Below are positions 35,678 to 44,330 of a DNA stretch of 64,000 nucleotides, in pieces. Made by a program: the position numbers and the translations under genes. The stretch is taken from contig NZ_QPGB01000002.1 of NCBI RefSeq assembly GCF_003335215.1, positions 310,001 to 374,000 on the forward strand, read 5' to 3'. The notes under the pieces are model-generated. The model did not search any database and was not told the DNA's origin. It saw nothing but the letters and a program-made list of their open reading frames with translations. How positions within the stretch are numbered: the first letter of the stretch is position 1; every line of letters begins with the position of its first letter. The stretch comes from Parvibium lacunae (GTDB lineage Bacteria; Pseudomonadota; Gammaproteobacteria; Burkholderiales; Burkholderiaceae_D).

Positions 35678-35711
35678 AATCGTTAGTGTGGGATAGATAA
35701 GGCAAACGGCG

Positions 35712-36164
35712 ATGGCGATTCAGCAGGCGACATTGAATAAGTTGCTGCAACAAGCGCAGGAAAAGGTCGACGAAGCAGCGAAACAATTGGCGCAGCATAT
35801 TGGGCAACGGCAAGCCAGTCAGGATAAATTGAAAATGCTACAAAGTTATCGTGATGAATATCAACAGCGGCTTGACAACAGTAGCCGGCAGGGGGTTGCG
35901 CCGCATGAGTTGCTCAATTTTAGAGAGTTCATTAATAAGCTGGAACTCGCCCTAACCCAACAGGAAAACGAGGTCGCTTATTGGGAAAAATCGGTGCAAG
36001 CCAGCCAGCAAATGTGGCTGGCCGAGCAACGCAAATTGAAATCATTCGATGTTTTGGGTCAGCGCCAGCATGAATTGGCCCAACAAAAGCAGGACAAATT
36101 GCTGCAAAAACAAAACGATGAGTTTTCCATGAATCAGTATTTTCGCAAACAATCGCACGAATAA
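35712..36164 (+). CDS. fliJ: Flagellar export chaperone-like protein FliJ
   Basis: The protein has 150 residues, almost wholly alpha-helical coiled coil rich in Gln, Lys and Glu (for example KQLAQHIGQRQASQDKLKML). It contains the family's conserved RDEYQQRL and FREFINKLELAL. FliJ inserts into the FliI hexamer like the F1 gamma subunit and escorts chaperones to FlhA. The position between fliI and fliK supports the call. Confidence 0.9.
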   Translation: MAIQQATLNKLLQQAQEKVDEAAKQLAQHIGQRQASQDKLKMLQSYRDEYQQRLDNSSRQGVAPHELLNFREFINKLELALTQQENEVAYWEKSVQASQQMWLAEQRKLKSFDVLGQRQHELAQQKQDKLLQKQNDEFSMNQYFRKQSHE

Positions 36165-36175
36165 TCGAGGTGTCT

Positions 36176-37483
36176 ATGGCCGCATCCCTCTTAGACAAGG
36201 TTTCCTCCCCTGCTAACCTCATGGGTAACAGCAAGGGGGCGTCGCCCTCAACCGACAGCCCCACGAGCGAATCATTTAGCCAAGTGTTTCAACAAACTCA
36301 GCAGCCCGCCCCGAGCCAGCAAAGTGATGCCCCTGCGCGTGACGTGAGCGGCCCCAGCACCGCGCAACTGAAGGGCGAGGCGCGTGACCTGAACCCGAAC
36401 AAGCGCGGGGCGCAGCAAAACACGAATGCCAGCACCTCTCCCAGTGAAGAGAGAGGGCAAGCACCCACCCAAGAGCAATTGATGGGGATGGCCCCCATCG
36501 GCAAATCTGCGCAACTGGAAAAGGTGGCTATCGATCTGAATCAATTACTGGGGTTGGCTGAAGAAACGCCACGGCAAACAGATACCGGCGAGAGCGTCAA
36601 CAATGAGGCCTTCACTAGCGCCTTAGCCCCTGGTGGCGCTGCAACGGCCTTGATGGCTGCCTTGTCGCCCCAAACTGTGTCGCCAACGTCATTAACAGTC
36701 TCGACAGATAAGGCTGCAACGGATACCCTGACTGCCGAGCGAGGCAATCTACGCCCTACTGTATCGACGACACTCGACTTCGCCAAGGTCAAGACTGACC
36801 CTGCGGCCAATCTGACGTTGACACCGGAAAGTGGGCTGGCGTTTCGCCTTGAACCACAAGGCAAAACAGAAACCTTAACCAACTTAGGGGCGCTGAGTGA
36901 ACTGGGCAATAGTGGTAAGCCAGTGATAGAAAGTGCAGCCCCGAGCAATAATGGCACAGCAAGCACCGTCAATCCCGCAGCCTTGAACCCAGCGCTGGCA
37001 GCCCAGGCAAACGCCCCCCAACAAGGCTCTACCCCGCAATTGGCTCATTACAGCATCAGTCACCCAGTCTATAGCCCCCAATTTGCGAATGAAGCCGCAC
37101 AAACCCTGCATGTAGCGATTAACACCAAGATTCAGCAGGCGGAAATTGCGGTAAATCCACCCGATATGGGTCCCATTCGCATCCAAATCCAAGTTAACGG
37201 GAATGATGTCAACCTCACCATAGCGGTCCAACAAGTTGAAGCGCGTCAGGCGATTGAAGACTCTTTACCGAAACTGCGCGAGCTGCTGGGCCAGAATGGC
37301 ATGGACCTCGGTCAAACCGCCTTACAACAGCAAACAGCCGGTCAATATCGTCAGGATAATCAGCAGCCCCAATCTGGAAATGGTTGGCGTAACGCAACGG
37401 CTGAGGATAGTGCCATCGCTCCAGTAGCGGGCACGCTGTTAACGCAACGCTCGAGTAACCGAATGCTGGATTTGTTTGCATAA
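36176..37483 (+). CDS. fliK: Flagellar hook-length control protein FliK
   Basis: The protein has 435 residues from the ATG at 36176, where AGG (36168-36170) is well spaced. A GTG at 36170 would add two codons. The first 300 residues are low-complexity Ala/Ser/Thr/Pro/Gln. The C-terminal Flg_hook domain (about 310-400) has the conserved AEIAVNPPDMGPIRIQIQVN and DSLPKLRELLGQNGMDL. FliK is secreted during hook assembly and switches export to filament substrates. The sequence is poorly conserved in the N-terminal ruler, as usual. Confidence 0.92.
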   Translation: MAASLLDKVSSPANLMGNSKGASPSTDSPTSESFSQVFQQTQQPAPSQQSDAPARDVSGPSTAQLKGEARDLNPNKRGAQQNTNASTSPSEERGQAPTQEQLMGMAPIGKSAQLEKVAIDLNQLLGLAEETPRQTDTGESVNNEAFTSALAPGGAATALMAALSPQTVSPTSLTVSTDKAATDTLTAERGNLRPTVSTTLDFAKVKTDPAANLTLTPESGLAFRLEPQGKTETLTNLGALSELGNSGKPVIESAAPSNNGTASTVNPAALNPALAAQANAPQQGSTPQLAHYSISHPVYSPQFANEAAQTLHVAINTKIQQAEIAVNPPDMGPIRIQIQVNGNDVNLTIAVQQVEARQAIEDSLPKLRELLGQNGMDLGQTALQQQTAGQYRQDNQQPQSGNGWRNATAEDSAIAPVAGTLLTQRSSNRMLDLFA

Positions 37484-37571
37484 ACTGAATTTCAACCCAA
37501 AACCGTCGTTAATTGCTTGAACGGGCGGTCAGAGACTGCTCCATACTTTGATTAACGTTACGGAGAAAAGC

Positions 37572-38150
37572 ATGGCAAAAGAAGAAGTCACCCCTGAAGC
37601 AGGCGCAGAAGCCGCGCCCGCGCCCAAAAGCAAGAAAAAACTATTCTTGATTTTAGGCTTGGTCATCGTCCTGATTGCTGGCGGTGCCGGGGGCTTTTTA
37701 TTCATGCAGAGTAAAAAAGCCAAGGAAGCGGAAGCGAAACAAGGTGCCGCCAAGCAAGATGCAGAGGGAGGAGAGGAAAAAGGGGATGGTCATGCAGCCA
37801 ACGACCCGAAACATCCCCCGGTATTTGTTCAAATGGACAAGTTTGTGTTTAACCTTGCCAGTGCGCCACCAGACAAAACAGGGGTGGGCCAGGTGGAGAT
37901 GCAAATTCGGGTGGAAGATGCCAAAGTCAGCGAAACGATTAAAGCTTACATGCCCTTGATTCGTAACAATATTTTATTGCTGCTCACCAGCAAGGCCTAC
38001 GACGATGTAGCGACCATTGAAGGTAAAAAAATCTTACAGGAAGAGCTGATAGAGGCAATTCGCCAGCCCTTGCCCAAGCGCGCTGATAAAGGCAAGGACA
38101 AGAGTCGGGGAATACAAGCGGTAACCTTTTCAGCGTTCATTATGAACTGA
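37572..38150 (+). CDS. fliL: Flagellar basal body-associated protein FliL
   Basis: The protein has 192 residues from the ATG at 37572, with GGAG 6 nt upstream. A TTG at 37548 is less likely. A charged N-terminal tail is followed by one membrane helix (LFLILGLVIVLIAGGAGGFLF, about 26-46), a Lys/Glu/Ala-rich linker, and the periplasmic FliL domain (FVQMDKFVFNLA, then AYMPLIRNNILLLLTSKAYD). It surrounds stators and modulates motor torque. It precedes fliM by 26 bp. Confidence 0.93.
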   Translation: MAKEEVTPEAGAEAAPAPKSKKKLFLILGLVIVLIAGGAGGFLFMQSKKAKEAEAKQGAAKQDAEGGEEKGDGHAANDPKHPPVFVQMDKFVFNLASAPPDKTGVGQVEMQIRVEDAKVSETIKAYMPLIRNNILLLLTSKAYDDVATIEGKKILQEELIEAIRQPLPKRADKGKDKSRGIQAVTFSAFIMN

Positions 38151-38176
38151 ATTCAGCACGTTAAAGGTGGCACATT

Positions 38177-39178
38177 ATGGCGGGTGATTTTCTCTCACAA
38201 GACGAAGTTGATGCCCTGTTACGCGGCGTCACCGGCGAAGATGAAGGTGGCGAAGAAGCCATCAGTGAGGAAGGCGTCCGCCCGTATAACCTGGCTCGCC
38301 AGGAACGGATTGTCCGTGGTCGGATGCCGACCATGGAAATTATCAATGAACGCTTTGCCAGGCTGTTCCGCGTAGGGCTGTTTAACTTTATGCGCCGCAG
38401 CCCCGAAATCTCAGTAGGGCCAGTACGGGTACTGAAGTACAGCGAGTTTATTCGTAACCTAGTCGTCCCTACCAATCTGAATCTGGTTCAGATTAAACCC
38501 TTGCGGGGAACCTCACTGTTTATCATTGATCCGAGTCTGGTATTTGCAGTAGTGGACAATATGTTTGGAGGCGATGGTCGATTTCATACCCGTGTTGAGG
38601 GCCGCGACTTTACACCAACGGAACAACGGATTATTCAGAAAATGTTAAGCGTCATTTTTGAAGATTACGGAAAATCCTGGTCACCCGTTTATCCCATTAA
38701 TTTTGAATATGTGCGCTCTGAAATGCACACTCAATTTGCCAACATTGCTACGCCGAGCGAGATTGTGTTGGCAACCAGTTTCAGCATTGAACTAGGGGCT
38801 GCCGGCGGTCAATTGCATATTTGCATTCCCTATGCCTCCGTTGAACCGATCCGCGACATTCTGTATTCCAGTATGCAGGGCGATCATATCGAACCCGATA
38901 AACGCTGGATGCGTATGTTAAGTAAGCAGGTGCAATTTGCAGATGTCGAGTTGGTTGCCAAGCTTGCCACGGCGAAGCTGACGGTCCATGATATTTTGAA
39001 TATGCAAGTGGGTGATGTGATCAGTTTGAATGTGCAACCCACCATTAATGCCGAAGTGGATGGCGTACCGCTATTTGAATGTAAATATGGCGTGATGAAT
39101 GGTCAGTACGCAATCAAAGTCGATAAGATGCTCGCAATTAATCAAAAAGAAAATCAGCTAGGAGAAGATCATGTCTGA
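38177..39178 (+). CDS. fliM: Flagellar motor switch protein FliM
   Basis: The protein has 333 residues. The N-terminal CheY-P-binding motif is FLSQDEVDALLRG (about 5-17). The middle domain (about 40-225) includes PTMEIINERFARLFR and LVFAVVDNMFGGDGR. The C-terminal SpoA domain (about 255-325) ends the protein. It forms the C ring with FliG and FliN and receives the chemotaxis signal. It overlaps fliN by 8 bp. Confidence 0.97.
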   Translation: MAGDFLSQDEVDALLRGVTGEDEGGEEAISEEGVRPYNLARQERIVRGRMPTMEIINERFARLFRVGLFNFMRRSPEISVGPVRVLKYSEFIRNLVVPTNLNLVQIKPLRGTSLFIIDPSLVFAVVDNMFGGDGRFHTRVEGRDFTPTEQRIIQKMLSVIFEDYGKSWSPVYPINFEYVRSEMHTQFANIATPSEIVLATSFSIELGAAGGQLHICIPYASVEPIRDILYSSMQGDHIEPDKRWMRMLSKQVQFADVELVAKLATAKLTVHDILNMQVGDVISLNVQPTINAEVDGVPLFECKYGVMNGQYAIKVDKMLAINQKENQLGEDHV

Positions 39179-39623
39179 AGAAAATCAAGACGCCATGGCC
39201 GATGACTGGGCTGCTGCGCTGGCGGAGCAAGCCGCTAGTGATGGTGATGATGCAGGCGGAGGCGAACCAGACCCATTTGCAGGCTCACCGAGTGCGGCGG
39301 CTTCAATTTTTGAAAATTTTGGCAGTGGGCCGTCAGTGGCCAGCAGTAATGTCCAGACTGCGAATGATATCGATATGATTTTGGATATCCCGGTTCAACT
39401 TACGGTTGAATTGGGGCGGACCAAAATCCCCATCAAGCATATTTTGCAATTAGCCCAAGGCTCAGTCGTTGAATTAGACGGGTTGGCGGGTGAACCGATG
39501 GATGTGCTCGTCAATGGCTGCTTGATTGCCCAAGGGGAAGTGGTGGTGGTGAATGATAAGTTTGGGATCCGCCTGACTGATATTATTACCCCTTCCGAAC
39601 GAATCCGTAAGTTGAATCGCTAG
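39171..39623 (+). CDS. fliN: Flagellar motor switch protein FliN
   Basis: The protein has 150 residues. An acidic, Ala/Gly-rich N-terminal region of about 60 residues precedes the SpoA domain (about 68-148: DIPVQLTVELGRTKIPIKH, LAQGSVVELDGLAGEPMDV, FGIRLTDIITPSERI). It makes the lower C ring and docks FliH-FliI. The overlap with fliM suggests translational coupling. Confidence 0.96.
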   Translation: MSEENQDAMADDWAAALAEQAASDGDDAGGGEPDPFAGSPSAAASIFENFGSGPSVASSNVQTANDIDMILDIPVQLTVELGRTKIPIKHILQLAQGSVVELDGLAGEPMDVLVNGCLIAQGEVVVVNDKFGIRLTDIITPSERIRKLNR

Positions 39624-39668
39624 TCACGCGACGACGACCGCTCTCGCTTTTACCGATTGATATCGCCC

Positions 39669-40148
39669 ATGACCGTGTCCACGATTGCTGTAGTATCCCG
39701 ATCCCGCCTGTTAACCCAAGTGTCGGTGCTGATCGGTTTATGGGGCCTTGCTAGCTTGCCAGCCTGGGCCGCTGGGCAACCCGCCAGCCCTGCGCCTACT
39801 TTCTCGCCACTGGCCAGTCTGGGGCAATTGATTTTTGGACTCGCGCTCGTCGTCGGCCTCATCTTTGCCGCGAGTTGGCTCATGAAAAAGGTGGGCTTAC
39901 AAACAGCCCGTACCGGGGGCTTCTTCAAGCCATTGGCGCACCTGGCCGTGGGGCAACGCGAGAAAATCATGCTGATTGAAGCGGGCGAACAATGGCTGAT
40001 TATCGGCGTTACCGCACAACAAATCACCCCTCTCGCAACGCTGCCAAAAGGCGATGCAACGCTCTTACAAGCTACCGCAAGCAATTCGGCAAACGCCGGA
40101 AATGCAGTGGCTTTTGCCCAGTTATTACAGAAATTCCGGCAGCGCTAG
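39669..40148 (+). CDS. fliO: Flagellar export protein FliO
   Basis: The protein has 159 residues from the ATG at 39669. An N-terminal hydrophobic segment (about 11-30) could be a signal or helix. The main helix is LGQLIFGLALVVGLIFAASWLM (about 55-76). The short cytoplasmic part after it has the FliO/FliZ-like features LAVGQREKIMLIEAGEQWLI and ITPLATLP. FliO helps assemble the FliP-FliR export gate. Sequence similarity in this family is weak, so the place between fliN and fliP carries weight. Confidence 0.88.
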   Translation: MTVSTIAVVSRSRLLTQVSVLIGLWGLASLPAWAAGQPASPAPTFSPLASLGQLIFGLALVVGLIFAASWLMKKVGLQTARTGGFFKPLAHLAVGQREKIMLIEAGEQWLIIGVTAQQITPLATLPKGDATLLQATASNSANAGNAVAFAQLLQKFRQR

Positions 40149-40195
40149 CACACTACAATCAATTCAATATCATTGAGAGTCAATGAGGTTGGTTG

Positions 40196-40990
40196 ATGCC
40201 ACAGACTATTTGGGAAGCATGCTGCAAAGCCCCGTGGGCGGGTTGGCTGAAATGGGGGAGCCTGATCCTGCTCTTTATCTTATTTGGCCAGGACACTGCC
40301 TGGGCGCAGACTAATCCGCTCGCAAACATTACCAGTACGCCCGGCGCAGGCGGCAGCACCAGTTACAGCGTATCGATTCAAACGCTACTGGCAATCTCAG
40401 CGCTCACATTTTTACCGTCGGTGTTGCTGATGATGACCAGCTTCACTCGCATTGTGATTGTGTTATCTCTGTTGCGGTTAGCGCTGGGCACCCAAAACTC
40501 ACCCCCCAATCAAGTCATTATTGGCTTAGCACTGTTTTTAACGCTGTTTATTATGGGGCCAGTGTTCGATAAGGTGTACAGCGACGCCTATGCCCCGTAT
40601 GCAGAAAACAAAATCAGTTTCAATGAAATGTTAGACAAAGCAACCCCGACAATTAAGGGATTCATGTTGCGGCAGACACGGGAAAATGACCTCGCCCTTT
40701 TCAGCAAGCTGGGGAACTTACCGCCCGTCAAGCAAGCCGAGGAGCTGCCTCTTAAAGTGGTGGTACCCGCTTTTGTGACCAGTGAACTAAAAACAGCATT
40801 TCAAATCGGTTTCATGATTTTTTTACCCTTCATCATTATTGACATGATCGTCGCTAGCGTCTTGATGTCGATGGGGATGATGATGTTATCGCCGGTGCTG
40901 ATCTCGCTGCCATTCAAACTCATGCTGTTTGTGTTGGTGGATGGCTGGAGCCTGTTAGCCAGCTCACTGGTAGCCAGTTTTGCCGTCTAG
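40196..40990 (+). CDS. fliP: Flagellar type III export gate protein FliP
   Basis: The protein has 264 residues from the ATG at 40196. An in-frame TTG lies one codon upstream, and GAGG is at about 40186. A cleavable signal-like N-terminus precedes the conserved core: LTFLPSVLLMMTSFTRIVIV, LGTQNSPPNQVIIGLALFLT, and the C-terminal FLPFIIIDMIVASVLMSMGM. Five FliP subunits with FliR and FliQ make the export gate in the MS ring. It is followed by fliQ after 12 bp. Confidence 0.97.
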   Translation: MPQTIWEACCKAPWAGWLKWGSLILLFILFGQDTAWAQTNPLANITSTPGAGGSTSYSVSIQTLLAISALTFLPSVLLMMTSFTRIVIVLSLLRLALGTQNSPPNQVIIGLALFLTLFIMGPVFDKVYSDAYAPYAENKISFNEMLDKATPTIKGFMLRQTRENDLALFSKLGNLPPVKQAEELPLKVVVPAFVTSELKTAFQIGFMIFLPFIIIDMIVASVLMSMGMMMLSPVLISLPFKLMLFVLVDGWSLLASSLVASFAV

Positions 40991-41002
40991 GAGAGCCGTA
41001 TC

Positions 41003-41275
41003 ATGATGAACACCCAAGCCGTTTTATCAATGGGGCAGCAAGGCTTAGAAGTGATGCTCTTGGTCTCTGCGCCCATCTTATTGACCGCCTTGGCAGTAGG
41101 CCTGATCATCAGCATCTTTCAGGCAGCCACCCAAATTAACGAGGTCACCCTCTCCTTTGTGCCAAAAATCATTGCGATCTTTGTGGTCATGATCATTACC
41201 GGTCCGTGGATGCTCACCACCATGATTGACTACATCCAGCGCTTATTTGGGCAAATTCCCTTCATGATCGGCTAG
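41003..41275 (+). CDS. fliQ: Flagellar export gate protein FliQ
   Basis: The protein has 90 residues and two membrane helices (LLVSAPILLTALAVGLIISI and IIAIFVVMIITGPWMLTTMI). They flank the conserved QAATQINEVTLSFVPK. The start at 41003 has GGAGA upstream, and an ATG one codon later is possible. It packs around the FliP/FliR gate. It precedes fliR by 6 bp. Confidence 0.97.
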   Translation: MMNTQAVLSMGQQGLEVMLLVSAPILLTALAVGLIISIFQAATQINEVTLSFVPKIIAIFVVMIITGPWMLTTMIDYIQRLFGQIPFMIG

Positions 41276-41281
41276 CACCCC

Positions 41282-42079
41282 ATGTTTCAGGCCAGCAGCG
41301 CAGAAATCAATGGCTGGGTCGTCCAGTTTGTCTGGCCATTTTTTCGCGTTCTCGCCCTATTTACGACCGCCCCCCTGCTCGGTCATCGCGCATTTCCACG
41401 TCGCGTCCGGCTCGCTTTGGCCCTGGTTATTGCCGTGTTGATTACCCCCAATATTGCCCCAGCCCCAGCTAGCTCGCTGACCAGCGCTTATGCCTTGGTG
41501 TATCTTCTGCAGCAATTCCTGGTGGGCGTCGCCATTGGTTTTTCGATGTTGCTGGTATTCGCAGCCATTGAAACAGCCGGTGAATTTATTGGGCTGAATA
41601 TGGGGCTGAGTTTTGCGACATTTATCGATCCAATGAACAATCGCCCCACGCCCATTGTCGGTAGTTACCTGGGGGTGATGGCATCGCTGACGTTTTTGGC
41701 GCTGGACGGCCACCTGCTGCTCATTGCCGCGCTGCACGAAAGCTTTCAGATTGTGCCACTTGCCCTGCCCGCTGACGGCAAACTCAATCCCATGCAGGTG
41801 ATTGACTTGGTAGCCTTACTCAAGGCAGCTGGCGATATTTTCCGCATTGGCCTGCAAATTTCTTTACCCGTGATGGCAGCCATCTTGATTACCAATATTG
41901 CGATGGGGTTGCTGGCCCGCACCGCACCGCAACTTAATATTTTTGCGGTGGGCTTTCCCATTACCTTACTCGTTGGCTTTGGTTGCCTATTGTTGGCGCT
42001 GCCTTATCTGCGCGTTATCTTTGAACACATCCTAAGCCACCATTTTTTACATTTGCTGCGCTCAACTTCGGGCGGCTAA
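41282..42079 (+). CDS. fliR: Flagellar export gate protein FliR
   Basis: The protein has 265 residues with about six membrane segments. It shows RVLALFTTAPLLGHRAFPRR near the N-terminus, the conserved ETAGEFIGLNMGLSFATFID and QISLPVMAAILITNIAMGLL, and the tail of the FliR/YscT family. One FliR completes the export gate. It ends the flagellar gene run. No flhB or flhA lies in the window. Confidence 0.96.
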   Translation: MFQASSAEINGWVVQFVWPFFRVLALFTTAPLLGHRAFPRRVRLALALVIAVLITPNIAPAPASSLTSAYALVYLLQQFLVGVAIGFSMLLVFAAIETAGEFIGLNMGLSFATFIDPMNNRPTPIVGSYLGVMASLTFLALDGHLLLIAALHESFQIVPLALPADGKLNPMQVIDLVALLKAAGDIFRIGLQISLPVMAAILITNIAMGLLARTAPQLNIFAVGFPITLLVGFGCLLLALPYLRVIFEHILSHHFLHLLRSTSGG

Positions 42080-42134
42080 CGTCGTTAAACAGCCTAGTTC
42101 TATTCGCTTTCGGCCGCCTATATCTATCCCAATC

Positions 42135-43331
42135 ATGTCTACCAGCATGCCTATGCCCCCCAGGCCAACTGTCTCACTACGCGTCTTGATTGCGGATGAC
42201 AATAATTTTGGTCGCCTGATGCTGAAGGAATGCCTGGAAAAAAGTGGGCATCATGCGATTTTGGCTGAAGACGGGCAACAAGCCCTCGAGTTATTTGAAA
42301 CCGAACACCCAGATGTGGTGCTACTTGATGTCGTCATGCCGCGTATGGATGGGTTTGAGGCGGCTAGAAGGATTCGCCAGCATAGTCGGGGGCAACACAC
42401 CCCGTTGCTCTTTCTCTCTGCCTTGGATGACCAAGCCTCGAAAATAGAAGGGTTAACCTACGCCGATGGCTATATCGAAAAACCCATTCAATTTGACATG
42501 CTCTTGGCGCGGCTGAATTCTTTTTTTCGGCAGATTCATATCAATCGGCAATTGAATCAACAAAAAATGGCCTCCGAAGCCGCCTTGCAACAACTTGAAG
42601 AAGAAACCGAAATGGGGGCCTATGTCTTGTCGCGAATACTGGCTTCAGCACGCGCCCCAGACGACTTGGTTCAATATTTGGTCAGCCCGGCTTCGCGGTT
42701 TAGTGGCGATGTGGTTCTCTACGAACATTCGCCACAGCAAGAAATTTATATTCTACTGGCCGATGCGGTTGGACACGGCATTTCCGCTGCACTTAATGTT
42801 TTCCCGTTGTTTCAGGTCTTCATGAGCATGGTGCGCAAAGGCTTGCCATTGCTCGAGATTGTTGAGGAGATGAACCAGACCCTTTGCGCCATTATGCCGG
42901 TTGATCGCTTTGTCTCAGCGATTGTGCTGCACATCCACCCCCCCACGCGCAGCGTGACACTCTGGAACGGTGGCTGCCCACCCGTGCTACTACTCGATGA
43001 ACACGGAACCATACAACGGCAAATGCCCCCTGAGTGTCCCCCGTTGCGCCTGGCAGATAGAGAAATGATTCGACATAGTATTCAGACACTGACCTTGGAA
43101 GCCAGTCAAAATCTGATTTTGTTCTCTGATGGGCTGGTTGAGATTGGCCGCCGGCCAGCCAGTGAAGGGCTCAGCCTGATCCAACAAACGCTGCATGGCT
43201 CCCGTGATGGCACGCGATTTGATAAGCTGGTCAACTATTTGCAAGCTCCTGGCGAAGGGCTGACAGCACATGACGATGTTTCCATCGTTGTCGTGCGTGG
43301 TGCGCAGCTCAATCTCAGCACTAAGTGCTGA
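42135..43331 (+). CDS. Receiver-PP2C (RsbU/SpoIIE-type) serine phosphatase response regulator
   Basis: The protein has 398 residues. A CheY-like receiver (about 14-135) has D21-D22, phospho-site D65 (VLLDVVMPRMDGFEA) and YIEKP. A coiled linker (about 137-165) leads to a PP2C-type phosphatase (about 185-390). The metal-site motifs are FSGDVVLYEH, LADAVGHGISAALN, LFSDGLVEIG and TAHDDVSIVVV. This architecture usually dephosphorylates an anti-sigma-factor antagonist (STAS) under control of a kinase. It lies 55 bp after fliR on the same strand, so it may be co-expressed with flagellar genes. No kinase or STAS gene is adjacent. Confidence 0.9.
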   Translation: MSTSMPMPPRPTVSLRVLIADDNNFGRLMLKECLEKSGHHAILAEDGQQALELFETEHPDVVLLDVVMPRMDGFEAARRIRQHSRGQHTPLLFLSALDDQASKIEGLTYADGYIEKPIQFDMLLARLNSFFRQIHINRQLNQQKMASEAALQQLEEETEMGAYVLSRILASARAPDDLVQYLVSPASRFSGDVVLYEHSPQQEIYILLADAVGHGISAALNVFPLFQVFMSMVRKGLPLLEIVEEMNQTLCAIMPVDRFVSAIVLHIHPPTRSVTLWNGGCPPVLLLDEHGTIQRQMPPECPPLRLADREMIRHSIQTLTLEASQNLILFSDGLVEIGRRPASEGLSLIQQTLHGSRDGTRFDKLVNYLQAPGEGLTAHDDVSIVVVRGAQLNLSTKC

Positions 43332-43343
43332 CCAAAGCCCTCT

Positions 43344-44330
43344 CTAGGATTTCCCACTGCCCGTTTGTGCCCGCTGCAAACGATCCCAAACTGCTGCCCA
43401 CTCGCTGGTTTGTGGGGGAGCTTCAAACAGTAAACAGGTACAGGCCGTTTCATCAAACCGATGCAACACAGCGTATAGGTCATGGGCATACGCTTCGGCA
43501 GCTACAGGGGCGGCTTCCCAATGACTGGCTTCAGGCACCTGCGTGATACTCCAAACCGCCGCTTGCGCACGTTGCGGATGGGTTTGAATATCCGTAATAG
43601 GTAGGACATATAAAGGTTTGCGTGGCGCGTAATGCGCGGCCAAGTTACCAGAAACCCGCTGCGTCATCTGGCTCGGCTCGGTACACGGTAGGCCTGTTAG
43701 GGCACTAATCGCCGCCGCTGTAATCGCACCGCGACGCAGGAGTTGCGGTTGCGCTTGGGTGCAATCAATAATCGTTGATTCAATCCCAATCTCGCATGGC
43801 CCACCGTCTAGAATCAGATCGACTTTATTCCCCAAGTCATGGGCAACGTGCGCGGCCAAGGTGGGGCTGATGCGCCCAAACGTATTGGCTGATGGCGCCG
43901 CAATCCCAGCTTGTGGATTGTATTTGGCAAACGCCTGCAAGAGCCGCAGCGCGACAGGATGATTGGGGCAACGCAAACCGACAGTAGTTTGTCCGCCAGT
44001 AACCGCTAATGGCACCCAATCTTGTTTGGGCAGAATGAGCGTGAGCGGGCCAGGCCAATAGTGTGCAGCCAGTTGCTGCGCGTAGGCCGGAATGGCTTGC
44101 GCCCATTGCGTTAAATAATCCGTAGAAGGAATATGGACAATGAGGGGATGATCGGCCGGACGCCCTTTTGCAGCAAAGATTTTAGCCACGGCGGCGGGAT
44201 CAGCGGCATTCGCACCGAGACCATAGACCGTCTCGGTAGGCAAAGCAACGAGCCCACCGGCTTGCAGGCATTGCGCAGCCTGCGCGATGGTGGCGTCATC
44301 GACCAACGGCAATGAACGCGGTTGACTCAT
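43344..44330 (-). CDS. Threonylcarbamoyl-AMP synthase (Sua5/YrdC/TsaC family)
   Basis: The protein has 328 residues. The YrdC domain (about 10-200) includes GGLVALPTETVYGLGANAAD, AAKGRPADHPLIVHI, and GIAAPSANTFGRISPT. The extra C-terminal Sua5 domain, with the linker between them, marks the long Sua5 form rather than the short TsaC. It makes threonylcarbamoyl-AMP, the donor for t6A37 in tRNA. It overlaps purK by 4 bp (ATGA), so it is the last gene of the purine operon here, an order seen widely in Betaproteobacteria. Confidence 0.94.
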   Translation of the reverse strand: MSQPRSLPLVDDATIAQAAQCLQAGGLVALPTETVYGLGANAADPAAVAKIFAAKGRPADHPLIVHIPSTDYLTQWAQAIPAYAQQLAAHYWPGPLTLILPKQDWVPLAVTGGQTTVGLRCPNHPVALRLLQAFAKYNPQAGIAAPSANTFGRISPTLAAHVAHDLGNKVDLILDGGPCEIGIESTIIDCTQAQPQLLRRGAITAAAISALTGLPCTEPSQMTQRVSGNLAAHYAPRKPLYVLPITDIQTHPQRAQAAVWSITQVPEASHWEAAPVAAEAYAHDLYAVLHRFDETACTCLLFEAPPQTSEWAAVWDRLQRAQTGSGKS

